A DNA stretch of 64,000 bases from Bacteroidota bacterium (GTDB lineage Bacteria; Bacteroidota; Bacteroidia; Bacteroidales; GCA-2711565). Shown here in pieces: positions 9,380 through 19,605 of this stretch. The stretch covers positions 1 through 64,000 of the forward strand of contig JAHIVC010000101.1 of assembly GCA_018816945.1 (NCBI GenBank), written 5' to 3'. The translations under genes and the position numbers were made by a program. Within the stretch, counting starts at the first letter, position 1; each line of letters starts with the position of its first letter. A model generated the notes under the pieces. It did no database searches. It had not been told where the DNA came from and saw nothing but the letters and a program-made list of their open reading frames with translations.

Positions 9380-10255
9380 TTGACTGAGAAATTCATACAA
9401 TATATACAGTTTGAGAAAAGATTCTCAACGCATACGATAAAAGCCTACCAAACTGACCTGGATCAGTTCTATCAGTATCTTGATGTTCATTACGATATTA
9501 ATGACACTAAAGAAATTAACCATCATATTATCCGATCATGGATAGTTCTTTTAATAGAAACCTCGATATCAACACGTTCTGTTAACCGCAAGCTTTCAAC
9601 TTTAAAAAGCTATTTCAAATTTCTGTTAAAAGAGGGTCTTATAGAAAAAAATCCTATGCAGAAAATAATAGCACCAAAATCATCAAAACGGCTTCCTGTT
9701 TTTATTGATCAAGACTCTATAGATTTATTACTTGATGAAATTGATTTTGGCAAAGGCTATTCAGCTTCGCGTGATAAGATAATAATTGAGCTGTTTTATT
9801 CCACCGGAATGAGGTTAAATGAGCTGATAAACATTAAAATATCCGACATCAATTTCACTACCAAAACGATAAAAATATTTGGGAAAAGAAACAAAGAGCG
9901 TTTGGTACCCTTAAGTTCTGAGTTCAATTTTAATTTATTGGATTATACTGAATCTCTTAAAAAAGAATACCCAGACAGTACTTATTTTTTCGTTACCAAT
10001 AAAGGTGAGAAACTCTATGAGAAATTTGTATATCGCCTTGTAAATACTTACCTTAGTAAAGTAACTACTATAAACAAAAAAAGCCCACACATATTGCGAC
10101 ATACATTTGCTACTCACATGTTAAACAGCGGTGCTGATTTAAATGCAATAAAAGAAATCCTCGGTCATGCCAATTTATCTGCTACACAAGTATATACGCA
10201 TAACACGATCGAGAAACTGAAATCAATATATAATCATGCCCATCCAAAGGCTTAA
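9380..10255 (+). CDS. Tyrosine recombinase XerC/XerD type
   Basis: The 291-residue protein has the N-terminal SAM-like core-binding domain (about 1-90) and a complete catalytic domain. The visible catalytic residues are R145 in MRLNEL, H237 and R240 in HILRHTFATH, H263 in LGHANL and the nucleophile Y272 in TQVYTH. Members resolve chromosome dimers at dif together with FtsK. A second Xer gene lies at 43591-44514, so the two probably form the XerC/XerD pair, this one being the more XerC-like partner; that pairing is inference. The start is TTG, placed 25 bases after the predicted transcription start. hpf follows 16 bases after the stop. Confidence 0.9.
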   Translation: MTEKFIQYIQFEKRFSTHTIKAYQTDLDQFYQYLDVHYDINDTKEINHHIIRSWIVLLIETSISTRSVNRKLSTLKSYFKFLLKEGLIEKNPMQKIIAPKSSKRLPVFIDQDSIDLLLDEIDFGKGYSASRDKIIIELFYSTGMRLNELINIKISDINFTTKTIKIFGKRNKERLVPLSSEFNFNLLDYTESLKKEYPDSTYFFVTNKGEKLYEKFVYRLVNTYLSKVTTINKKSPHILRHTFATHMLNSGADLNAIKEILGHANLSATQVYTHNTIEKLKSIYNHAHPKA

Positions 10256-10271
10256 AGAAAGGAGATGAATT

Positions 10272-10568
10272 ATGAAAGTAAGCATCAATTCGGTACATTT
10301 TAAGACAGACAAAAAATTGGATTTATTTATTACAGAAAAGCTTAACAAACTAGCGACAATTCATACTGATCTGATCGGAAGCGATGTTATGTTAAAGCTT
10401 GCCAACACGGATAATCCTGATAATAAAATTATAGAAATCAGATTATTGATTAAAGGCAATGATATTTTTGCAAAGAAACAGAGTAAAAGTTTTGAAGAAG
10501 CGACTGATCTTGCAATTGACGCCTTAAAAAAACAACTAAAAAAACACAAAGAAAAACTAAAAAATTAA
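10272..10568 (+). CDS. hpf: Short ribosome hibernation-promoting factor (HPF/RaiA family)
   Basis: The 98-residue protein has the beta-alpha-beta-beta-beta-alpha pattern of the HPF/RaiA fold. It starts MKVSINSVHFKTDKKL and ends in a basic helix (ATDLAIDALKKQLKKHKEKLKN). It lacks the C-terminal dimerisation domain of long HPF. It would bind the small subunit decoding centre of idle ribosomes. An AAAGGAG sequence, unusually strong for this phylum, precedes the ATG. It is likely co-transcribed with the recombinase, and the transcript ends at the hairpin at 10634. Confidence 0.9.
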   Translation: MKVSINSVHFKTDKKLDLFITEKLNKLATIHTDLIGSDVMLKLANTDNPDNKIIEIRLLIKGNDIFAKKQSKSFEEATDLAIDALKKQLKKHKEKLKN

Positions 10569-10602
10569 AAAATCATAAGTTGAACAAAAAATATATAAAT
10601 TC

Positions 10603-10633
10603 TTTGTTTATTAATTTTTAATATGTATTTTTG
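10603..10633 (+). promoter_or_regulatory. Bacteroidota promoter of the tRNA-tuf operon
   Basis: TTTG (10603-10606), 19 bases, then TATTTTTG (10626-10633) is an exact consensus match. The predicted start point (about 10637-10639) falls inside the stem of the hpf terminator that follows. Confidence 0.8.
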
Positions 10634-10663
10634 CAGACCTTTTTAAGAAGAGGTCTGTTTTTT
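10634..10663 (+). terminator. Terminator after hpf, overlapping the tuf operon start
   Basis: CAGACCT (10634-10640) pairs with AGGTCTG (10651-10657) and is followed by six T. It ends read-through from hpf. Transcripts from the promoter at 10603 would begin inside the 5' arm and so lack a complete stem. Confidence 0.8.
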
Positions 10664-10764
10664 GTTTAATGAGCATTGATTAATCTGCTAATATTGAGTT
10701 AATTGAAGGAGTTAATATAGTTGCCTGTAAACGAATATATTAATAATTCTAAATACGAATAAAG

Positions 10765-10837
10765 GCCGATATAGCTCAGTTGGTAGAGCAGCTGATTTGT
10801 AATCAGCCGGTCGGCGGTTCGAGCCCGTCTATCGGCT
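10765..10837 (+). tRNA. tRNA-Thr(TGT)
   Basis: The acceptor GCCGATA pairs with TATCGGC. The anticodon loop TTTGTAA gives anticodon TGT, and the T loop is TTCGAGC. It is first in a four-tRNA cluster before tuf. CCA is not encoded. Confidence 0.95.
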
Positions 10838-10866
10838 CAATTCAAAAAAATTGAATAATAATCGTT

Positions 10867-10948
10867 GGGGAGATTCCAGAGCGGTCAAATGGGGCAGACT
10901 GTAAATCTGTTGGCGCAGCCTTCGGAGGTTCGAATCCTCCTCTCCCCA
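10867..10948 (+). tRNA. tRNA-Tyr(GTA)
   Basis: The acceptor GGGGAGA pairs with TCTCCCC. The anticodon loop CTGTAAA gives GTA. It has the long class II variable arm (GGCGCAGCCTTC region) expected for bacterial tRNA-Tyr. Confidence 0.95.
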
Positions 10949-10998
10949 CAACAATTTTAGTGAATCGAGCATTAATCAGACTTTTAGGCTCAAAAATT

Positions 10999-11071
10999 GC
11001 GGGAGTAGCTCATTTGGTAGAGCGAAAGCCTTCCAAGCTTTAGGTGGCGGGTTCGAGCCCCGTCTCCCGCT
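10999..11071 (+). tRNA. tRNA-Gly(TCC)
   Basis: The acceptor GCGGGAG pairs with CTCCCGC. The anticodon stem AAAGC/GCTTT has loop CTTCCAA, giving TCC. Confidence 0.95.
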
Positions 11072-11076
11072 CAAAA

Positions 11077-11148
<72 letters not shown>

Positions 11149-11207
11149 CTAAATCGAAAATATTAATATTAAATCATATTTTAAAACATAATTTAAACAC
11201 TTTTGTT

Positions 11208-12395
11208 ATGGCCAAAGAAAAATTTGATCGCGCGAAACCGCATGTTAACATTGGAACCATTGGTCACGTTGACCACGGTAAAACTACGTTGACTGCTGCG
11301 ATTACACTCAATCTACAAGCTTTAGGGTTAGCCGAATTTAAATCCTTTGATTCAATTGATAACGCTCCTGAAGAAAGAGAAAGAGGGATCACTATCAACA
11401 CTGCACATGTTGAGTATTCTACTTACAACAGACATTATGCACACGTTGACTGTCCGGGTCACGCGGATTACGTTAAAAACATGGTTACAGGGGCTGCCCA
11501 AATGGACGGTGCTATCCTTGTTGTTGCCGCTACTGACGGTCCAATGCCTCAAACACGTGAACATATCCTTTTAGCCCGTCAGGTTGGCGTGCCTAAATTG
11601 GTTGTTTTCATGAATAAAGTTGACATGGTTGACGATGAAGAGCTTCTCGAACTTGTTGACATGGAAATCAGGGATCTTTTGACTTTCTATAAATTTGATG
11701 GTGAAAACACTCCAGTTATTCAAGGTTCAGCATTAGGTGCATTGAATGGTGAAGAAAAATGGGTTGCAAAAGTTATGGAATTGATGGAAGCTTGTGATAC
11801 ATGGATTCCATTGCCTCCACGTGATATTGACAAACCATTCTTAATGCCGGTTGAGGATGTATTCTCAATTACTGGTCGAGGAACAGTTGCTACAGGAAGA
11901 ATTGAATCAGGTATCATAAATACCGGTGATGCAGTTGATATCATTGGTATGGGTGCTGAGAAATTAAAATCAGTTGTTACCGGAGTTGAAATGTTCAGAA
12001 AAATTCTTGATAGAGGTGAAGCTGGTGACAATGCCGGTTTACTTTTAAGAGGAATTGACAAAGATGAGATTACAAGAGGTATGGTTATTGCCAAAACCGG
12101 TACTGTAACTCCTCACAAACATTTCAAAGCAGAGGTTTACATCCTGAAAAAAGAAGAAGGTGGTCGTCATACTCCATTTCACAACAAATATCGTCCACAA
12201 TTCTATTTCAGAACTACCGACGTTACTGGTGAAATTATGCTTCCTGAAGGAGTTGAAATGGTTATGCCAGGTGACAACTTAACTATTAATGTACAATTAA
12301 TTTCAGAAATTGCAATGCACCAAGGTCTTCGTTTCGCTATCCGTGAAGGTGGCAGAACTGTTGGAGCTGGTCAGGTAACTGAAATCATTAGTTAA
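11208..12395 (+). CDS. tuf: Translation elongation factor Tu
   Basis: The 395-residue GTPase brings aminoacyl-tRNA to the ribosome. The P loop GHVDHGKT (residues 19-26), the switch II region [12 protein letters not shown], the NKVD motif and the C-terminal domain ending in [10 protein letters not shown] are intact. The start chosen is the ATG at 11208 ([16 protein letters not shown]), although the frame stays open back into tRNA-Thr. It is carried by the tRNA-tuf transcript, and a long hairpin follows 12 bases after the stop. Codon choice is more regular than in flanking genes, as expected for a highly expressed protein. Confidence 0.98.
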   Translation: MAKEKFDRAKPHVNIGTIGHVDHGKTTLTAAITLNLQALGLAEFKSFDSIDNAPEERERGITINTAHVEYSTYNRHYAHVDCPGHADYVKNMVTGAAQMDGAILVVAATDGPMPQTREHILLARQVGVPKLVVFMNKVDMVDDEELLELVDMEIRDLLTFYKFDGENTPVIQGSALGALNGEEKWVAKVMELMEACDTWIPLPPRDIDKPFLMPVEDVFSITGRGTVATGRIESGIINTGDAVDIIGMGAEKLKSVVTGVEMFRKILDRGEAGDNAGLLLRGIDKDEITRGMVIAKTGTVTPHKHFKAEVYILKKEEGGRHTPFHNKYRPQFYFRTTDVTGEIMLPEGVEMVMPGDNLTINVQLISEIAMHQGLRFAIREGGRTVGAGQVTEIIS

Positions 12396-12407
12396 TAAAA
12401 ACTATAT

Positions 12408-12453
12408 TGACAGATAAAGGTATTCTGCTTTAGGCAGTTACCTTTATCTGTCA
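12408..12453 (+). other. Long hairpin between tuf and tRNA-Trp
   Basis: A perfect 15-base-pair stem (12408-12422 with 12439-12453) encloses a second small CTGC/GCAG stem. No T tail follows, so an RNA-processing or mRNA 3'-end stabilising site between tuf and the tRNA-Trp-secE transcript is more likely than a simple terminator. Confidence 0.65.
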
Positions 12454-12474
12454 TATAAAAACATGTTTAAATAA

Positions 12475-12547
12475 ACGGGTGTAGCTCAATTGGTAGAGTA
12501 GTGGTCTCCAAAACCATTGGTTGTGGGTTCAAATCCTACCACCCGTG
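12475..12547 (+). tRNA. tRNA-Trp(CCA)
   Basis: The acceptor ACGGGTG pairs with CACCCGT. The anticodon loop CTCCAAA gives CCA, and the discriminator is G. It lies 16 bases before secE, the usual bacterial tRNA-Trp-secE-nusG arrangement. Confidence 0.96.
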
Positions 12548-12563
12548 CAAAAATATTAGATAA

Positions 12564-12761
12564 ATGGCTAAATTATTAAAGTTCAATTACATTAAAGACA
12601 GCTACGATGAACTAGTTCATAAAGTGGCTTGGCCGACTTGGAGTGAATTGCAAAATAGTGCAATCGTGGTATCCATTGCTTCCCTTATAATAGCATTTGT
12701 TATTTATTTGATGGATATGTCATTTCAAACAATATTAGAGACTTTTTATAGTCTGTTCTAG
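12564..12761 (+). CDS. secE: Preprotein translocase subunit SecE
   Basis: The 65-residue single-span protein has the amphipathic helix carrying the conserved KVAWPTWSELQNSA motif and then one membrane helix (about residues 33-55). It clamps SecY in the SecYEG channel. Its position between tRNA-Trp and nusG is the conserved one. Confidence 0.95.
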   Translation: MAKLLKFNYIKDSYDELVHKVAWPTWSELQNSAIVVSIASLIIAFVIYLMDMSFQTILETFYSLF

Positions 12762-12817
12762 TATTTGGTATCTAATATTTTATTTGATAATAAATCAATA
12801 ATAATTCCAGAGTTAGT

Positions 12818-13360
12818 ATGAGCGAACAAATAAAAAAATGGTATGTTGTTCGGGCGATTAGTGGAAAAGAAAAAAAGGTAAAAGAATACCTTGAGAATGA
12901 AATTAATCGACTGAACCTTAATGATTATATATCGCAAGTACTGATTCCGACCGAAAAAGTTTATCAGGTTAGGAAGGGAAAAAAAATCAGCAAAGAAAGA
13001 AACTATTTCCCTGGTTACGTTCTAATTGAAGCAATATTGGTTGGTGAAGTTCCACACATTATTAAAAGTATACCTAATGTTTTGGGATTTCTGGGAACTA
13101 AAGGAGAAGCCGATCCAATCCGTCAATCCGAAGTTAATAGGATACTCGGAAAAGTTGATGAATTAGCCGAACAAGGCGAGGAAGCAAACATTCCTTACAT
13201 CGTAGGCGAATCGGTTACTGTTATAGATGGCCCTTTCAACAGTTTTAGCGGAATCATTGAAGAAATCAATGAGGAAAAGAAAAAGTTGAAAGTAATGGTG
13301 AAAATTTTCGGTAGAAAAACACCGCTTGAACTTGGATTTATGCAAGTTGAAAAGGAATAA
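12818..13360 (+). CDS. nusG: Transcription termination/antitermination factor NusG
   Basis: The 180-residue protein has the NGN domain (about 5-115, starting [16 protein letters not shown] with the FPGYVLIEA strand) and a C-terminal KOW domain (about 125-178, [21 protein letters not shown]). It binds RNA polymerase across the cleft, suppresses pausing and links to ribosomes through the KOW domain. It sits in the secE-nusG-rplK-rplA order. An in-frame ATG at 12818 gives the standard start. Confidence 0.97.
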   Translation: MSEQIKKWYVVRAISGKEKKVKEYLENEINRLNLNDYISQVLIPTEKVYQVRKGKKISKERNYFPGYVLIEAILVGEVPHIIKSIPNVLGFLGTKGEADPIRQSEVNRILGKVDELAEQGEEANIPYIVGESVTVIDGPFNSFSGIIEEINEEKKKLKVMVKIFGRKTPLELGFMQVEKE

Positions 13361-13409
13361 GATTATCAAATATTTAGCCCAATTATAAACTCTATAAGTT
13401 TAAAACAAA

Positions 13410-13856
13410 ATGGCAAAAGAAGTTAGTGGATTAATTAAACTACAAATTAAAGGTGGTGCTGCAAATCCTTCTCCTCCGGTAGGTCCTGCATTAGGAGCTA
13501 AAGGGGTTAATATTATGGAATTTTGCAAGCAGTTTAATGCTCGTACACAAGATCAGGCTGGTAAAATTATCCCTGTGATTATTACGGTGTACAAAGACAA
13601 ATCCTTTGATTTTATTATAAAAACACCCCCGGTAGCTGTTCAAATCATGGAGGCCGCGAAAATTAAAAAAGGTTCACCTGAGTCAAACAGAACCAAAGTT
13701 GCTACCATTACTTGGGAACAAGTAACTGCAATTGCGGAATCAAAAATGGTTGACATGAATGCTTTTACAATTGATTCGGCAGCTAAAATGGTTGCAGGAA
13801 CTGCTCGGAGTATGGGTGTTAGAATAAAAGGACAAGCGCCTTTTGCTAAAAACTAA
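13410..13856 (+). CDS. rplK: 50S ribosomal protein uL11
   Basis: The 148-residue protein carries the N-terminal [20 protein letters not shown] segment, where thiostrepton-type drugs and release factors meet the GTPase centre, and the C-terminal RNA-binding domain with AGTARSMGV. It is known to form the stalk base. It lies 49 bases after nusG. Confidence 0.97.
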   Translation: MAKEVSGLIKLQIKGGAANPSPPVGPALGAKGVNIMEFCKQFNARTQDQAGKIIPVIITVYKDKSFDFIIKTPPVAVQIMEAAKIKKGSPESNRTKVATITWEQVTAIAESKMVDMNAFTIDSAAKMVAGTARSMGVRIKGQAPFAKN

Positions 13857-13906
13857 ATGCAGTTGCGTTTAGCTTATTAGTCAATAATTATTTAAGCAAT
13901 TAGAAA

Positions 13907-14602
13907 ATGACTAAAATTACAAAAAAAAGAAAAGAAGCCATAGCGAAATACAATAAGGACGAAGTCTATACACTCGACAAAGCTATTGAAGTAGTAAAGG
14001 ATTTAACCTATACCAAATTTGATGCTTCAGTTGACATAGATGTTCGACTTGGTGTAGATCCAAGAAAAGCAAACCAGATGGTTAGAGGAACTGTAACCTT
14101 GCCTCATGGCACAGGTAAAACAATTCGCGTTTTGGTGCTTTGTACTCCCGATAAGGAAGAAGAAGCTAAGGCTGCTGGCGCTGATTATTACGGTCTTGAT
14201 GAGTATATTGATAAGATTAAAGGTGGATGGACAGATATAGACGTTGTAATTACAATGCCTAGTGTGATGGCGAAAGTTGGTGCCTTAGGTCGAATTCTTG
14301 GACCTCGTGGACTGATGCCTAATCCAAAAACCGGTACTGTTACCATGGAAGTAGGAAAAGCAGTAAATGACGTGAAAGCAGGTAAAATTGATTTCAAAGT
14401 TGATAAATTTGGTATTATACATGCAGGAATTGGCAAAGTATCTTTTGATAAAGCACAACTGTTGGATAATTCAAAAGAGTTTATCAATTCAATTATCAAG
14501 TTAAAACCAACTGCTGCTAAAGGCACTTACGTTAAAAGTATCTATATGTCCAGTACCATGAGTCCTGGTATACAAATTGAACCAAAATCAGCAACCTTAT
14601 AA
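13907..14602 (+). CDS. rplA: 50S ribosomal protein uL1
   Basis: The 231-residue protein has the two-domain uL1 pattern with the signature [10 protein letters not shown], and it forms the mobile L1 stalk at the E site. In other bacteria L1 represses its own operon by binding a mimic of its rRNA site. I did not identify a convincing copy here. rplJ starts 26 bases after the stop, leaving no room for a separate structured L10 leader of the usual size. Confidence 0.97.
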   Translation: MTKITKKRKEAIAKYNKDEVYTLDKAIEVVKDLTYTKFDASVDIDVRLGVDPRKANQMVRGTVTLPHGTGKTIRVLVLCTPDKEEEAKAAGADYYGLDEYIDKIKGGWTDIDVVITMPSVMAKVGALGRILGPRGLMPNPKTGTVTMEVGKAVNDVKAGKIDFKVDKFGIIHAGIGKVSFDKAQLLDNSKEFINSIIKLKPTAAKGTYVKSIYMSSTMSPGIQIEPKSATL

Positions 14603-14628
14603 TTGACTGGTAAATAGAATTTTTAGTT

Positions 14629-15150
14629 ATGACAAGAGAAGAAAAAAATCAGTTTATCGAGTCTTTAACGCAAGATCTGAATAACAGTAAGTATTTTTAT
14701 ATCGCTGATATTTCCGACTTAAACTCCGAAGCAACTACACGCTTAAGAGGAATGTGTTTTAAAAAAGACATTAAACTGAAGATGGTTAAAAACACCTTGC
14801 TTCGAATAGCAATGGAAAAAACCAATAAAGACTTAGAACCTCTTTACGATGTTCTTAAGGGAACTACTTCACTAATGTTCGCAGAGGCTGGCAATACGCC
14901 GGCAGTATTAATTAAAGAGTTTAGAAAAAAGAGCGATCGTCCGATTTTAAAAGGTGCTTATGTTGAAGAGATGACATACATCGGGGATAATCAACTTGAC
15001 TTTTTGATTAATATTAAATCTAAAAATGAACTTCTTGGAGAACTCATCGGATTACTTCAATCTCCTGCAAAAAATGTTATTTCAGCATTACAATCAGGCG
15101 GTCAAACATTAACCGGTGTACTCAAAACATTATCAGAAAGGCCTGAATAA
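14629..15150 (+). CDS. rplJ: 50S ribosomal protein uL10
   Basis: The 173-residue protein has the N-terminal rRNA-binding domain ([30 protein letters not shown]) and a C-terminal helix (about 140-170) that holds the L7/L12 dimers. It lies between rplA and rplL as usual. Confidence 0.97.
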   Translation: MTREEKNQFIESLTQDLNNSKYFYIADISDLNSEATTRLRGMCFKKDIKLKMVKNTLLRIAMEKTNKDLEPLYDVLKGTTSLMFAEAGNTPAVLIKEFRKKSDRPILKGAYVEEMTYIGDNQLDFLINIKSKNELLGELIGLLQSPAKNVISALQSGGQTLTGVLKTLSERPE

Positions 15151-15203
15151 TAGGCTTTAAGTACTTAAAGATTAAATTAAAAACAATTAAAAACAAAAAT
15201 AAA

Positions 15204-15578
15204 ATGGCAGATTTAAAAGCTTTTGCAGAACAATTGGTTAACTTAACAGTAAAAGAAGTTAATGAATTAGCTGGTATTCTTAAAAATGAATATGGTATTG
15301 AACCAGCAGCAGCAGCAGTGGCTGTAGCAGCTCCAGGTGCAACTGAAGAAGTAGCAGCAGAAGAACAAACCTCATTCGACGTAATTCTAACCGCAGCTGG
15401 ACAATCAAAACTAGCAGTAGTTAAATTGGTTAAAGAACTTACAAGTTTAGGTCTTAAAGAATCTAAAGAATTAGTTGATTCAGCACCAAAAGCAATCAAA
15501 GAAGGTGTTAGTAAAGACGAAGCTGAAGCTCTAAAAAGTCAGTTAGAAGAAGCAGGTGCTGAGGTTGAGGTTAAGTAA
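15204..15578 (+). CDS. rplL: 50S ribosomal protein bL12 (L7/L12)
   Basis: The 124-residue acidic protein has the N-terminal dimerisation helices (1-35), an alanine-rich hinge (about 37-55) and the C-terminal factor-binding domain with the [18 protein letters not shown] helix. It recruits EF-Tu, EF-G and IF2 to the ribosome. A 129-base spacer with small hairpins separates it from rpoB. Confidence 0.97.
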   Translation: MADLKAFAEQLVNLTVKEVNELAGILKNEYGIEPAAAAVAVAAPGATEEVAAEEQTSFDVILTAAGQSKLAVVKLVKELTSLGLKESKELVDSAPKAIKEGVSKDEAEALKSQLEEAGAEVEVK

Positions 15579-15683
15579 GTAGTTAAGCATTATTTACTGA
15601 TTAGAGAGACGAAGACTATCTTCTAATTATTATTGGATTTCGAGTCTGCTTCTGGATTTTGGTAATAAATTAAACTACTAACC

Positions 15684-15701
15684 AGTCCGCATTAGGCGGG
15701 C
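15684..15701. repeat. Small palindrome in the rplL-rpoB spacer
   Basis: GTCCGC-atta-GGCGGGC can fold immediately before the rpoB TTG start. It belongs to the family of CCGC/GCGG mini-palindromes seen in other spacers here and could reduce or modulate rpoB translation, which is inference. Confidence 0.5.
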
Positions 15702-15707
15702 TAAAAC

Positions 15708-18700
15708 TTGAAAACCTTGACAATTCAAAAAACTGAAAGAATAAACTTCGCATCAACCCGCATACACACGGAATACCCTGATTTTCTGGATATTCAATTA
15801 AAATCTTTTCAGGATTTTTTCCAATTGGAAACAAATCCTGAAAATCGTGTGAATGAAGGTTTGTATAAAGTTTTCGCAGAAAACTTTCCAATAACTGATG
15901 CTAGAAATAATTTTGTTCTCGAATTCCTGGATTATTTTGTAGATCCTCCCAGGTATTCAATCGCAGAATGTATTGAAAGAGGGCTCACTTATAGTGTGCC
16001 CCTTAAAGCAAAACTTAAACTTTATTGTACAGATCCCGATCACGAGGACTTTGAGACCATCATCCAGGATGTATATCTTGGTATGATACCTTACATGACC
16101 CCAAAAGGAACATTTGTAGTTAATGGAGCTGAAAGGGTTGTTGTTTCTCAACTTCACAGATCACCAGGGGTGTTTTTCGGTACCAATTATCACGCAAACG
16201 GATCCCAATTGTTTTCTGCCCGTATTATCCCTTTTAAAGGATCGTGGATGGAATTCACAACCGATATTAATAATGTAATGTATGCTTACATCGACCGAAA
16301 GAAGAAACTTCCGGTAACTACATTATTACGGGCAATTGGTTTCGAAAGTGATAAAGATATCCTTGAAATATTTAATTTGGCTGAAACTGTAAAAGTTAGT
16401 AAAGCAGCATTAAAAAGAGTTGTCGGACGTAAGTTGGCAGCTCGTGTATTAAGGTCTTGGATCGAGGACTTTGTTGATGAAGATACCGGTGAAGTTGTTT
16501 CAATTGAAAGAACTGAAGTTATCATTGATAGAGAGACTGAACTTGAAAATAAGCACATCGATTTAATCGTTGATGCCGGAATCAAGACTATCTTAATTCA
16601 TCGTGATGACATTAATACTTCTGACTATAGCATTATCTTTAACACACTTCAAAAAGATACAGCCAACTCAGAAAAAGAAGCTGTTGAATTTATCTACAGA
16701 CAGTTAAGAAATGCTGAGCCTCCTGATGAAGAAACAGCCAGAGGCATTATAGATAAACTCTTTTTCTCAGATAAGCGTTACGATTTAGGTGATGTTGGAA
16801 GATATAGAATCAATAAAAAACTAGGTACGGATACACCTCCTGAAACTAAAGTATTGACTAAGGAAGATATTATTTCTATTATAAAATATCTTATTGATTT
16901 AATTAATGCCAAAGCTGATGTTGATGATATCGACCACTTAAGTAATCGTAGAGTTAGAACTGTAGGAGAGCAATTATATGCTCAATTTGGTGTTGGATTA
17001 GCCCGAATGGCACGAACGATCAGAGAGAGAATGAATGTGCGCGACAATGAGGTTTTCACCCCAACTGATCTGATTAATGCTAAAACCTTATCTTCAGTTA
17101 TTAATTCATTTTTTGGAACCAACCAGCTTTCACAATTCATGGATCAAACCAATCCTTTATCAGAGGTTACACACAAACGTCGTGTTTCTGCTTTAGGTCC
17201 GGGTGGATTATCACGTGAACGTGCAGGTTTTGAGGTTCGTGATGTTCATTACACCCACTACGGGCGATTATGTACAATCGAAACTCCTGAAGGACCAAAT
17301 ATTGGTTTGATTTCTTCATTATGCGTATTTGCAAAAATAAATAAACTTGGTTTTATCGAAACTCCTTACAGAAATGTAATTGAAGGGAAAATCGAAAAAG
17401 ATGCTGAGCCCATTTATTTAAGTGCTGAAGAAGAAGAGAAAAAAATCATCGCTCAGGCAAGTACATTGCTTAAAGAAGACGGTCAAACTTTCCAAAGAGA
17501 TAAAGTAAAGGCTAGATATTTAGCTGATTACCCAATTATCGAAAAGGAAAAAGTGGATTTAATCGATATTGCGCCTAATCAAATTGCATCTATCGCAGCT
17601 TCGTTGATTCCTTTCTTGGAACATGATGATGCTAACCGTGCTTTGATGGGATCAAATATGATGCGCCAGGCTGTGCCTTTATTAAATTCTGAAAGCCCAA
17701 TTGTTGGAACAGGAATTGAAGGTCAGGTTGTTCGTGATTCACGTGTTTTGATTAATGCTGAAGGAACTGGTATTGTTGAGCATGTTGATGCAGACGAGAT
17801 TAAAATTAGGTACGAAAGAACGGATGATGAAAGACTTGTAAGTTTTGAAGATGATGTAAAAACTTATAAACTTACCAAATTCACTCGTACCAATCAAAAT
17901 ACAAGTATCAATTTACGCCCGATTGTGAGAAGAGGCGATAAAGTAACCAAAGGACAAGTATTGTGCGAAGGTTATGCAACTCAAAAAGGTGAATTGGCAT
18001 TAGGACGTAACCTGATGGTTGCTTTTATGCCATGGAAAGGTTATAACTTTGAGGATGCTATCGTAATTTCCGAACGCGTTGTAAAAGAAGACATCTTTAC
18101 TTCTGTGCATATTGAAGAATTTACACTTGAAGTTAGGGATACAAAACGTGGAATTGAGGAATTAACAAATGACATTCCTAACGTTAGTGCCGAAGCTACC
18201 AAAGATTTGGATGAAAATGGATTGATCAGGATTGGTGCTGAAGTTAACGAAGGAGATATCCTCATAGGAAAAATTACTCCGAAAGGAGAAAGTGATCCTA
18301 CCCCTGAAGAAAAACTATTACGTGCAATTTTCGGCGATAAAGCTGGTGACGTGAAGAATGCTTCACTTAAAGCACCGCCTTCATTAAAAGGAGTTGTAGT
18401 TGATAAAAAGTTATTCTCAAGAGTTATCAAAGACCGAAAATCCAAAGTTCGTGAAAAAGAAATTATTCAGGCATTGGAAGACGAGCACTTAAGAGATGCA
18501 GCCGAGTTAAAAGAAAAACTTGTTGAGAAACTTAATGTACTTGTTATTGGTAAAACTTCACAAGGTGTTTATAATAACTTTAAAGAGGAAGTCATTCCTA
18601 AGAAATCAAAATTCACTCAAAAATTATTGCTGGGCGTTGATTATTCCAATATCAATCCAAATAAATGGACAACTGATAAGGATAAAAACGATTTAATCAA

Positions 18701-19526
18701 ATCCCTTATCAATAATTACAATATTAAGCATAAAGAATTACTTGGTGTTTTCAATCGAAAAAGATTTGTAGCAACCGTCGGTGATGATCTTCCAAATGGA
18801 ATTATTCAGATGGCAAAAGTTTATGTAGCTAAAAAACGTAAACTTAAAGTGGGAGATAAAATGGCCGGTCGTCACGGTAATAAAGGTATAGTTGCAAAAA
18901 TTGTACGTGAAGAAGACATGCCATTCCTTGATGATGGAACTCCGGTTGATATTGTCTTAAATCCGTTAGGTGTACCTTCTCGTATGAACTTGGGTCAGAT
19001 TTATGAAACAGTTCTGGGATGGGCAGGCAAAAAAATGGGTGTTAAATTTGCGACCCCAATTTTCGACGGTGCCAGTATCGATCAAATTAACGAGTACATG
19101 CGAAATGTAGGTTTACCCGAAAATGGTAAAGTTTATTTGCACGACGGTGGAACCGGTAAACGATTTGATCAACCTGCAACGGTTGGTTACATCTACATGC
19201 TAAAACTTCACCATATGGTCGATGATAAAATGCATGCCCGTTCTATCGGACCGTATTCACTTATAACTCAGCAACCATTGGGCGGTAAAGCTCAATTTGG
19301 AGGTCAGAGATTTGGTGAAATGGAGGTTTGGGCTTTAGAAGCATTCGGTGCTGCTAATGTTTTACAAGAAATCCTTACCGTAAAATCAGATGATGTAATC
19401 GGTAGAGCCAAAGCTTACGAAAGTATTGTAAAAGGTGAAAATATGCCGACCCCAGGCTTACCAGAATCCTTTAACGTTTTAGTACACGAATTACAGGGCC
19501 TTGGCTTAAATGTAACTTTTGATTAA
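15708..19526 (+). CDS. rpoB: DNA-directed RNA polymerase subunit beta
   Basis: The 1272-residue beta subunit is complete: the N-terminal [20 protein letters not shown] region, the rifampicin region [20 protein letters not shown], the conserved [12 protein letters not shown] motif and the C-terminal [28 protein letters not shown] clamp segment. The start is TTG at 15708, since no ATG lies in frame near the conserved N terminus. An unusual substitution is T523 (ACA) in [13 protein letters not shown], where nearly all bacterial sequences have proline (P564 in E. coli). The classical positions D516, H526 and S531 (E. coli numbering) are wild type. Confidence 0.98.
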   Translation: MKTLTIQKTERINFASTRIHTEYPDFLDIQLKSFQDFFQLETNPENRVNEGLYKVFAENFPITDARNNFVLEFLDYFVDPPRYSIAECIERGLTYSVPLKAKLKLYCTDPDHEDFETIIQDVYLGMIPYMTPKGTFVVNGAERVVVSQLHRSPGVFFGTNYHANGSQLFSARIIPFKGSWMEFTTDINNVMYAYIDRKKKLPVTTLLRAIGFESDKDILEIFNLAETVKVSKAALKRVVGRKLAARVLRSWIEDFVDEDTGEVVSIERTEVIIDRETELENKHIDLIVDAGIKTILIHRDDINTSDYSIIFNTLQKDTANSEKEAVEFIYRQLRNAEPPDEETARGIIDKLFFSDKRYDLGDVGRYRINKKLGTDTPPETKVLTKEDIISIIKYLIDLINAKADVDDIDHLSNRRVRTVGEQLYAQFGVGLARMARTIRERMNVRDNEVFTPTDLINAKTLSSVINSFFGTNQLSQFMDQTNPLSEVTHKRRVSALGPGGLSRERAGFEVRDVHYTHYGRLCTIETPEGPNIGLISSLCVFAKINKLGFIETPYRNVIEGKIEKDAEPIYLSAEEEEKKIIAQASTLLKEDGQTFQRDKVKARYLADYPIIEKEKVDLIDIAPNQIASIAASLIPFLEHDDANRALMGSNMMRQAVPLLNSESPIVGTGIEGQVVRDSRVLINAEGTGIVEHVDADEIKIRYERTDDERLVSFEDDVKTYKLTKFTRTNQNTSINLRPIVRRGDKVTKGQVLCEGYATQKGELALGRNLMVAFMPWKGYNFEDAIVISERVVKEDIFTSVHIEEFTLEVRDTKRGIEELTNDIPNVSAEATKDLDENGLIRIGAEVNEGDILIGKITPKGESDPTPEEKLLRAIFGDKAGDVKNASLKAPPSLKGVVVDKKLFSRVIKDRKSKVREKEIIQALEDEHLRDAAELKEKLVEKLNVLVIGKTSQGVYNNFKEEVIPKKSKFTQKLLLGVDYSNINPNKWTTDKDKNDLIKSLINNYNIKHKELLGVFNRKRFVATVGDDLPNGIIQMAKVYVAKKRKLKVGDKMAGRHGNKGIVAKIVREEDMPFLDDGTPVDIVLNPLGVPSRMNLGQIYETVLGWAGKKMGVKFATPIFDGASIDQINEYMRNVGLPENGKVYLHDGGTGKRFDQPATVGYIYMLKLHHMVDDKMHARSIGPYSLITQQPLGGKAQFGGQRFGEMEVWALEAFGAANVLQEILTVKSDDVIGRAKAYESIVKGENMPTPGLPESFNVLVHELQGLGLNVTFD

Positions 19527-19605
19527 AACATTCTTGCGTAGGGATACTTAATGTATCTCTACGCATAAAATTTTGTTCTTTACAAATTCAATTTAAATTC
19601 ATCAT

